Positions 1-7,103 of a stretch of DNA of 64,000 nucleotides are shown here, piece by piece (position 1 is the first letter of the stretch; the number at the start of each line of letters is the position of its first letter). The notes under the pieces were generated by a model, which worked only from the letters and a program-made list of their open reading frames with translations, ran no database searches and was not told where the DNA came from. The DNA comes from Fen-178 sp963722575 (GTDB lineage: Bacteria > Acidobacteriota > Terriglobia > Bryobacterales > Bryobacteraceae), in NCBI GenBank assembly GCA_963722575.1, contig CAVRNR010000004.1:323664-387663 (forward strand), read 5' to 3'. A program made the translations under genes and the position numbers.

Positions 1-2
1 GG

Positions 3-737
3 GGCGGCGGACAGCAGCGCGACCCGGCGCGGGACCAGCACGAGCCGACGGTTCTGTTCAACGCCATGATCCATCCCGCCATTCCGTATGCGATCCGCGG
101 CGCCATCTGGTATCAGGGCGAATCCATCGTCGGTGGAAGTAACGGCATCACGCTCTATCCTCACGTCATGGAGACGCTGGTGAAGACCTGGCGCAAGCTC
201 TGGGGAGAAGGCGATTTTCCGTTTTACGCGGTGCAGCTCCCGGCGTTGCAGAACATCAGCAACAATCCGCGGGTGCGCGAAGGGCAGGCCGGCCTCCTCT
301 CGCTGCCGAACACGGGGTTGGCCGTCACCATCGACATCGGGGACCCCAAAGACGTGCATCCACACAACAAGGAGCCTCTGGGCGACCGCCTGATGCGCAT
401 CGCGCTGGCCAACGTGTACCACCGCAACATCGAGTACTCGGGCCCGGTGTACGAATCGATGGCGATCGAGGGCAGTACCATACGCATCAAGTTCACGCAT
501 CTTGGCGGCGGCCTGGTAGCGAAGGACGGTCCGCTCAAGTGGTTCCAGATCTCCGGCGCCGACCGGCAATTCGTGGACGCCGACGCCAAGATCGACGGCG
601 ACACCGTAGTCGTCAGCCGGCCGGACGTGACCATGCCGGAGGCCGTGCGTTACGCCTGGGTCAACTACCCGGATGGCTGCAATCTATACAACGCGGCGGG
701 CTTGCCCGCGGCGCCATTCCGCACGGATCAGTGGTGA
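3..737 (+). CDS. Sialate O-acetylesterase family protein, C-terminal part (5' end outside window)
   Basis: The reading frame is open from the first bases of the window, so the true start lies upstream; the first ATG at 66 is internal because the preceding codons (PTVLFNAM) already match the family. The SGNH-hydrolase signature IRGAIWYQGES and a late DVHPHNK block carrying the catalytic Asp-His pair place it in the sialate O-acetylesterase (SASA) family. These enzymes remove acetyl esters from sialic acids or, in soil bacteria, from plant glycans, usually in the periplasm. Its place before the rhamnose genes fits acetylated pectin use, which is inference. Roughly the last 245 residues are visible. 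Confidence 0.85.
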   Translation, partial: GGGQQRDPARDQHEPTVLFNAMIHPAIPYAIRGAIWYQGESIVGGSNGITLYPHVMETLVKTWRKLWGEGDFPFYAVQLPALQNISNNPRVREGQAGLLSLPNTGLAVTIDIGDPKDVHPHNKEPLGDRLMRIALANVYHRNIEYSGPVYESMAIEGSTIRIKFTHLGGGLVAKDGPLKWFQISGADRQFVDADAKIDGDTVVVSRPDVTMPEAVRYAWVNYPDGCNLYNAAGLPAAPFRTDQW

Positions 738-887
738 GGGCGGCGCGGCCACGGGCCACACAAACGACAAAAGGCGATCGTCTGCGCCACTCAGACTGGC
801 GGTGAGGTCGGACGGCGGAGCGGAAGGCTTCTCATTCGGCGGTTTTAGGTTTACCGTATAGATGGCGAGTGTCTTGCGGCCTGTAAG

Positions 888-1794
888 ATGAACTACTACG
901 AGGAATTTGGCATTCCACGGGACGCGCCGGCGGCGAAAATACGCCAGGCATACAAGACGCTGGCACGCATGTTGCACCCGGATGCCCATTCCGATGTAGC
1001 GGTGAAGGCCATGGCGGAGCGCCAGATGAGGCGGCTGAACGCCATGCTGGATACGCTGCTGGATCCCGATCAGCGCCGCGCGTACGATGCCAGCCTCTCC
1101 GAAGCAACTCATCGGCGGAGGCTGCCGCCAGCGGAGGTGGGCCGGGGGAACTCCGATGCGCACCGCTACCTGAGCCTGTCGTGGCGGCTGCAAGTGATCA
1201 GGGAGAGATCGGTACTGGCGGCCGGCGCTCGCCATGCTGGTGGCTGGCCGGGCCTGATGCGGGCCGCCCAGCGGCACTGGCTTTGGATCCTGACCGGACT
1301 GATGATGGCAGGCGGGCGTGTGGTACGTCACGGCCAAGGACTCGGCGGTGGTGAACGGCGCGCCGGCGGAGACGGCAAGCCAGGCGGAGAGTCCACGTGC
1401 CAGCTCCGGCGGCGCGGGCGCCGGGACGTGGGCGGGGAACTGGGTGTACACGTCGCAGCCGGAGGACGCGGCGGATGCCGGCCCAAGTGCGCCCTTGTAT
1501 AGCGAGCTTCTGCTTGTGGAAGAGCATGGGAAGCTGACCGGCACCTATCGCGCGCGGTACCGAATCGGCAACCAGGCTCTTCCCGCGGAGGTGGAGTTCC
1601 GGGCGGAGGGCGCCGCGCCAAGTGGAAACTCAGCCAAGCTGGTCTGGGCATCGGCGGACGGCGCCAAGGGCGAGGTGGAACTCGCCCTAAGCTCTTCCGA
1701 CGTGATGAAGGTGACGTGGTGGACCACGGCGTTGGGGCCACGGGCGGGCTTGACGTCGGGCACGGCGACGCTCGTGAGGCAGCGGGTGCGCTGA
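888..1794 (+). pseudogene. J-domain membrane protein interrupted by a frameshift
   Basis: The first frame, from ATG 888, gives a J-domain of about 65 residues with the HPD motif (ARMLHPDAH), then a predicted membrane segment (HWLWILTGLMMAG) near residue 135. At about 1311-1318 (ggcgggcg) the natural continuation moves to another frame, from GVWYVTAKDS to a stop at 1794; removing one G restores a single protein of about 300 residues. The C-terminal part (LTGTYRARYRIGN, VELALSSSDVMKVTWW) looks like a secreted beta-rich domain. A J-domain facing the cytoplasm with an exported tail suggests a membrane-tethered DnaK co-chaperone. The break may be a real mutation or an assembly error; nothing else in the gene is damaged. 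Confidence 0.6.
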
Positions 1795-2058
1795 CCGATT
1801 TCGGCGGGGCTGGCTGAGGTGATGGACGGTTCGTTCCGTGGCGCGGAACTCCGGGCCGCCCCGGCTGCCGGCACCACTGCGGGTTGGAGGCGGAAATCGC
1901 CAGAAAAACGCTGAAAACAAAGCAGCTTTTTTTCGGCAGGGACTTCCCGCCGTTTTGCGCTTCAAACCACCCTCAGCTACGACGAAAGACCTTGCGGAGA
2001 TGCGAGCAATGTCGCTACCCTTTGACATCGGGAAGATCGACGCCAAGCGTACGAGGTG

Positions 2059-3138
2059 ATGGCCGTGCAAGCGAATGCCGTTAATCCCGTGATGGGAATT
2101 CTGATTTTCATGCTGGGCGGTCTGGCCGGGGCCGTGTTCTATCTGCCCTTCAAGAAGGTCAAGAACTGGGCTTGGGAAAGCTACTGGCTGGTCTACGCGG
2201 TATTTGGCCTGCTGCTGGTGCCTTGGATTCTCGCACTGGCGACTTCCCCGAATGTGCTATCGGTCCTCAGGGCCGCGCCTGGCGATGAACTGACCTATTG
2301 CCTGGTGTGCGGCGCCATCTGGGGTTTCGGCGGACTGACATGGGGATTGATGATCCGCTACCTCGGGGTCGGCTTGGGACTGGCCATGGGGGCCGGGCTG
2401 ACCTCGGCGGCGGGCACCTTGATCCCGCCCATGCTCAAGGGGAAAGAAGCCGTCGCCAACATGTTCGGGACATCCGCCGGCCTGGTCTCGGTGGCCGCCG
2501 CGCTGGTGTCGGTGGCCGGCATTGTCCTGGTCGGCATGGCCGGCATGTCCAAGGAAAACGAACTGCCGGAGGAGGAGAAGAAGAAGGCTGTCGCGGAGTT
2601 CAATTTCAAGAAGGGGATCATGGTGGCGATCTTCTCCGGACTGATGAGCTCCGCCATGAGCTTCGGCCTGCAAGGTGGTCCGGCGATTGAGAAACTCGCA
2701 TCAACCATGGCGCCCGCTACCTCCGCGATCTGGGCTGGAATGCCCGTTCTGGTGGTGGTGCTGTTGGGCGGGTTCATCGTGAATGCGGGCTGGTGTATCG
2801 TCTTGAACATCCGGAACAAGACCGCGGGCGATTATGTCGCGAAAGGCGTCCCCGTGGTTCCGAACCTGGTCTTTGCCGGCGTGGCGGGCGCGATCTGGTG
2901 TTCCCAGTTCATCTGCTTCAAGACTGGCGAGCCGCAAATGGGGCCGACATCTTACATCGGATGGGCGGTTCTGATGGCCAGCATGATTCTGTTCAGCCAG
3001 GTATTGGGACTCATGCTGGGAGAGTGGAAAGGCACCAGTAAGAAGACCATGGTGCTTCTGACCGCGGGGCTGGTGCTGTTGATCGCCTCGGCGGTGGTCG
3101 CGGGTTATGGCGGGTATCTCGGACAGAAAAGCCTCTAG
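2059..3138 (+). CDS. rhaT: L-rhamnose/H+ symporter RhaT
   Basis: A polytopic membrane protein of 359 residues with about ten hydrophobic helices, matching the RhaT family of the drug/metabolite transporter superfamily (GILIFMLGGLAGAVFYLPFKK, GAIWGFGGLTWGLMIRYLG, GGPAIEKLA). It imports L-rhamnose with a proton. ATG 2059 is preferred over the adjacent GTG 2056; the nearby AGG gives only a weak ribosome site. The gene lies 9 bases upstream of rhaA, so the two are almost certainly co-transcribed. Length and motifs are complete. Confidence 0.93.
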   Translation: MAVQANAVNPVMGILIFMLGGLAGAVFYLPFKKVKNWAWESYWLVYAVFGLLLVPWILALATSPNVLSVLRAAPGDELTYCLVCGAIWGFGGLTWGLMIRYLGVGLGLAMGAGLTSAAGTLIPPMLKGKEAVANMFGTSAGLVSVAAALVSVAGIVLVGMAGMSKENELPEEEKKKAVAEFNFKKGIMVAIFSGLMSSAMSFGLQGGPAIEKLASTMAPATSAIWAGMPVLVVVLLGGFIVNAGWCIVLNIRNKTAGDYVAKGVPVVPNLVFAGVAGAIWCSQFICFKTGEPQMGPTSYIGWAVLMASMILFSQVLGLMLGEWKGTSKKTMVLLTAGLVLLIASAVVAGYGGYLGQKSL

Positions 3139-3147
3139 GAGAAAGTA

Positions 3148-4416
3148 ATGAACGAAGACAAACTCACACAAACGTACCAGACGGCGAAGGAGCAATATGC
3201 CAGCCTCGGAGTGGACGCGGATGCCGCCCTGAAGGCGCTCGAATCGATTCCCATTTCCCTGCACTGCTGGCAGGGAGACGATGTGGGCGGTTTCGAGACA
3301 GTGGGCGCGCAACTCTCGGGCGGCGGCATTCAGGCGACCGGCAACTATCCGGGCAAGGCGCGGTCGGTCGGCGAGCTTCGCGGAGATATCGAGAAGGCGC
3401 TCAGCCTGATTCCCGGGACCCACCGGCTGAACTTGCACGCCTGTTACCTGGAGAACGGCGGCAAGTTCGTCGATCGCGACGAGATCCAGCCCGCCCATTT
3501 CCAGGGTTGGATCGATTGGGCCAAGCACAACCACCTGGGAATGGACTTCAACCCCACGTTCTTTTCTCATGCCAAGGCGGCCGATGGCTTTACCCTGGCG
3601 CACGCGGACAACGCCATCCGCGATTTCTGGATTCGACACGGCATCTTGTGCCGTAAGATTGGCGCCGAAATGGGGAGACAGCTTGGCACGCCCACGGTGA
3701 CCAACGTCTGGATTCCCGATGGATACAAGGACATTCCGGCCGATCGCACCGGGCCTCGAGAACGCCTGGTGGATTCGCTCGACAGGATCTTCGCGGAAGC
3801 CATCGATCCCAAGATTCACCTGGATGCGGTGGAAGCCAAGCTATTCGGCATCGGCGCCGAGAGCTACACCGTCGGATCGCATGAATTCTACCTGGCCTAT
3901 GCGGTGTCCCGGCAAAAAGTGCTGACTCTGGACGCCGGGCACTTCCATCCGACGGAAGTCATTTCGGAAAAGATCTCCACTGTATTGATGTTCTGCCCCG
4001 GGCTGCTGCTGCACGTCAGCCGTCCGGTCCGTTGGGACAGCGACCACGTGGTGCTACTGGACGACGAGCTTCAGAACATCGCGAAAGAGCTGGTCCGCAG
4101 CGGCCATTTGCACGACAAGATTCATGTGGGCCTGGACTACTTCGATGCCAGTATCAATCGTGTGGCCGCCTGGGTGATCGGCGCGCGCAACATGGTCAAG
4201 GCGCTGTTGATCGCACTGCTGGAACCCACGAGCACCCTCAAGCAAGCCGAACTGGCCGGCGACTTCACGCGCCGGCTGGTGATGCTGGAAGAGCAGAAGA
4301 GCCTGCCGTGGACGGCCGTCTGGGATTACTACTGCGCGAAAAAAGGCGTGCCTGTGGGCGGGGCCTGGTTTGATGAAGTCAGGTCGTACGAAAAGCAGGT
4401 ATTGTCCAAACGCTGA
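3148..4416 (+). CDS. rhaA: L-rhamnose isomerase
   Basis: A 422-residue protein close in length and motif order to Escherichia coli RhaA (SIPISLHCWQGDDVGGFE, GIQATGNYPGKA, HLGMDFNPTFFSHAK, VLTLDAGHFHPTE). It converts L-rhamnose to L-rhamnulose with a divalent metal. The metal-binding region with conserved His and Asp residues is present. An AGGAGAAAG ribosome site precedes ATG 3148. It follows rhaT directly; rhaB and rhaD are not visible here, so the next steps are encoded elsewhere or by unrelated enzymes. Confidence 0.95.
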   Translation: MNEDKLTQTYQTAKEQYASLGVDADAALKALESIPISLHCWQGDDVGGFETVGAQLSGGGIQATGNYPGKARSVGELRGDIEKALSLIPGTHRLNLHACYLENGGKFVDRDEIQPAHFQGWIDWAKHNHLGMDFNPTFFSHAKAADGFTLAHADNAIRDFWIRHGILCRKIGAEMGRQLGTPTVTNVWIPDGYKDIPADRTGPRERLVDSLDRIFAEAIDPKIHLDAVEAKLFGIGAESYTVGSHEFYLAYAVSRQKVLTLDAGHFHPTEVISEKISTVLMFCPGLLLHVSRPVRWDSDHVVLLDDELQNIAKELVRSGHLHDKIHVGLDYFDASINRVAAWVIGARNMVKALLIALLEPTSTLKQAELAGDFTRRLVMLEEQKSLPWTAVWDYYCAKKGVPVGGAWFDEVRSYEKQVLSKR

Positions 4417-4449
4417 GACCAGCGGGTCCGCTATAGCATTCAACGCGTG

Positions 4450-7005
4450 CTACTTTTCCAGCTCGCGCTGGTCGCCGAGGTCGATATAAACGGGCTGGTG
4501 GGGATCGGTGTACATCAGTTTGCCGTTAATAACCTTGAGTTCGACGACGTTAATGGCCGTGCCGCCTCGTCCGCCTCGGCCCGGGACGGCCGCGGCGGCG
4601 GGCGCGGCGGATGCGCCGGACTGAGGGGCCGGGATGACTGCCCAGTCGATGTTGGCATTGCGGCCGTATTGCCCGCCGAAGTAGAACCACCACGCGCGAT
4701 CCCCGTTGACGACAACGTCACCGTGGTTGCCGATGAGTACGCCATTCTGCGCCGTCCAATGCGTGCAATCGTCGGAGGACCACACGCCCTGTCCCGACCA
4801 TGTGTCGGCAATCAGCCAATACTTGCCTTGCCAATGAATGCACTTAGGCCCCTCGCCATTGCGGTCGGTGACGGCGTTCCCCTTGGCTTCCCACTTATAA
4901 AGGTCCGGACTGTCCGCATAGGAGAGGGCCATGGGCTTTTCCTCATCCTTGTAGAACATCCGCCAGTTCCCATCCGGCAGTTGAATCACGCAAGGGTCGA
5001 TGACTTTGCCCGACTTGAGATCGACTTTGCCCACTGTGTCCCATTTGATGTCGTCCTTACTGGTGAGATGGACGATTTCGCGGGGGTGGTTCCAGTCGGT
5101 GAAGATACCCGGGACATAGGAGAGGTACATGTGGTACATGCCCGCAACCCAGATGACTTCAGGGGCCCAGTAGGTGTAATCGGTAGGGTGCTGGTCCTGG
5201 CCATAGGCGATGCCGGCGGTGCCGAGGTATTTCCAGGTGGCGCCATGGTCCTCCGATGCGGCCATGCCGATCTTGCTGCCATGGATCAGGGCGATGCCGC
5301 CGCCGCGGCGCTGGGTGTAGTACATGAACCATCTTTTGGTTTCGGCGTTGTAGGTAATAACGGGGTCTGTGGGGTTGTCGAAGGCAGGGTCGCGATAGAG
5401 CGGACGCGCCGCCAGTTTGCCCGCGGAAACAGCCGGCGCGGCGGACAATTCCAAGCGAAGAATGGTAAGCGAATGCTTGGGAAACGAGTAAGTGAAACCG
5501 TTGTCAGTGAGCGCGAGAGCGGCCGTCCTGGTGGTTGGCCGCACCTTCTCGCTCCCGAAATCGTTGGTGGCCTTCAGGTCGGAGTGATTCATTTCCCAGA
5601 CCGCGGCCTGGCTGGCGATCTGGCCGGCGACGCTGTCGATGCGCGCGCCGATATCGGTCTTCTCGCTGCGATTCAGCACGTTCAGATACACCGCGTGGTC
5701 AGCCGCGTTGTAGGTTGACGAGACATCCAGGTAGCCGAGCGGCTGGCGGTCGCCGGCCCGGTAGGTTGGGCCGGTGACCTGAACGTCCAACGAAGAGTTG
5801 CCGCGCTGCTTTCCGTATTCCAGCAGCGGAAAGTAGATGGTCTGCAAGTACAGCCCTTGCTTGTTGGTGAAGATCGGCGCGATCACATTCACCAACTGCG
5901 CCAGGTTCGCCATCTTCACGATATTGGCGTGGCGGAAGAAGGCGTTGAGAAACATGCCGGTGGCCAGTGCGTCCTCGAAGTTGTAGTGCTCCTCCAGGCC
6001 GGTCCTGGCGATCTCGAATTCCGTGGTGCCGCTGCGCGCGCGATACCAGGTGTTCCATTCGTCGAAGGCGATGTAGATGGCGTGCGGCCGGGTCTGGCTG
6101 TTGCGCGCGGCTTTGATCTGACCTTCCACAATCGCGATGCGCTCGTCCAGGTCTTGCGACTCAGCGAGAAACTTCTCGAGATTGCTCTCGGGGTTGCCGA
6201 TGTAGGTATGCAGCGAGATGTAATCGATCTCGTCCTTGAGCGTGTCGAGGACCGTCCGGTTCCAGCCAACCCAGTCCGCATTGGGCCCAAAGTTGGAGGA
6301 GCCGCTGGCGATCAGCTTGATACTGGCATCCTCCCGCCGCATGGCCACCGCCGCGACCAGCGCAAACCTGGCGTAGTCCTCCGCGTTCTTGTGGCCGAGT
6401 TGCCAGGGCCCGTCGATCTCGTTGCCGAGGCCCCAGACCTTGACGTTCCATGGCTTCTCCCGGCCGTTCTTGGCCCGCTCCTTGGCCCAATACGTGGGCC
6501 GCGTCTCGTTGCAGTACTCCACCCACTGCCGTGCCTGGTCGGCCGAGCCCAAACCCGCATTGATGCAGATATACGGCTCCGCGCCGATGCGCTCGCAGTA
6601 GCGCAGGAACTCGTCGGTGCCGAAGCGGTTGGTTTCCAGCGCGCCCCAGGCGTGATCGGGACGGGCGGGACGTTGGTCGCGCGGGCCGATTCCATCGGTC
6701 CAGTTGTAGCCCGAAGCGAAGTTTCCGCCAGGCCACCGAAGGATGGAGACGCCGAGGGGCTTCACCGCCTCGATCACGTCCTTTCGGTAGCCGTCGGCGT
6801 CGGAAAGCGGGCTGCCCTCCTCGAAGATGCCGCCATAAATACAGCGGCCCAGGTGCTCGGCGAAGTTGCCGAAGATGTGCGGGTTTACTTCGCCGATCAC
6901 GCGGTTGGTATCGATGCGAATGTGCGCGGCCGGCGCCTGCGCAGCGATCCACGGGCTGGGCAGCAGACAGAGCAGCGCGGTATAGAGGGATCTTCTCGAC
7001 GGCAT
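4450..7005 (-). CDS. Secreted two-domain arabinofuranosidase: GH51 fused to a GH43-like propeller
   Basis: An 851-residue protein with a signal peptide (first about 22 residues, ending near AAQA). ATG 7005 is chosen because GGAGG lies 6 bases upstream. Residues about 30-510 are a GH51 alpha-L-arabinofuranosidase with acid/base GLGNEIDGPW near 197 and nucleophile AFDEWNTWY near 310. From about residue 530 a second catalytic-type domain follows (NPTDPVITYN, WAPEVIWVAGMYH, IDPCVIQLPDG), typical of GH43-like five-bladed propellers. A GRGGRGG low-complexity stretch precedes the C-terminus. The fusion suggests one polypeptide that attacks two arabinose-containing linkages. The divergent position beside rhaTA supports pectin or arabinan breakdown. 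Confidence 0.9.
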   Translation of the reverse strand: MPSRRSLYTALLCLLPSPWIAAQAPAAHIRIDTNRVIGEVNPHIFGNFAEHLGRCIYGGIFEEGSPLSDADGYRKDVIEAVKPLGVSILRWPGGNFASGYNWTDGIGPRDQRPARPDHAWGALETNRFGTDEFLRYCERIGAEPYICINAGLGSADQARQWVEYCNETRPTYWAKERAKNGREKPWNVKVWGLGNEIDGPWQLGHKNAEDYARFALVAAVAMRREDASIKLIASGSSNFGPNADWVGWNRTVLDTLKDEIDYISLHTYIGNPESNLEKFLAESQDLDERIAIVEGQIKAARNSQTRPHAIYIAFDEWNTWYRARSGTTEFEIARTGLEEHYNFEDALATGMFLNAFFRHANIVKMANLAQLVNVIAPIFTNKQGLYLQTIYFPLLEYGKQRGNSSLDVQVTGPTYRAGDRQPLGYLDVSSTYNAADHAVYLNVLNRSEKTDIGARIDSVAGQIASQAAVWEMNHSDLKATNDFGSEKVRPTTRTAALALTDNGFTYSFPKHSLTILRLELSAAPAVSAGKLAARPLYRDPAFDNPTDPVITYNAETKRWFMYYTQRRGGGIALIHGSKIGMAASEDHGATWKYLGTAGIAYGQDQHPTDYTYWAPEVIWVAGMYHMYLSYVPGIFTDWNHPREIVHLTSKDDIKWDTVGKVDLKSGKVIDPCVIQLPDGNWRMFYKDEEKPMALSYADSPDLYKWEAKGNAVTDRNGEGPKCIHWQGKYWLIADTWSGQGVWSSDDCTHWTAQNGVLIGNHGDVVVNGDRAWWFYFGGQYGRNANIDWAVIPAPQSGASAAPAAAAVPGRGGRGGTAINVVELKVINGKLMYTDPHQPVYIDLGDQRELEK

Positions 7006-7103
7006 AGTCAACCTCCGATCGCGGCGCCAGGTCCGCCACTCGTGCGCGGCGCCCGGCGATTCATAGTATAAGGCCTTGATGCCGGTGGCCATTCGACAAT
7101 CGG

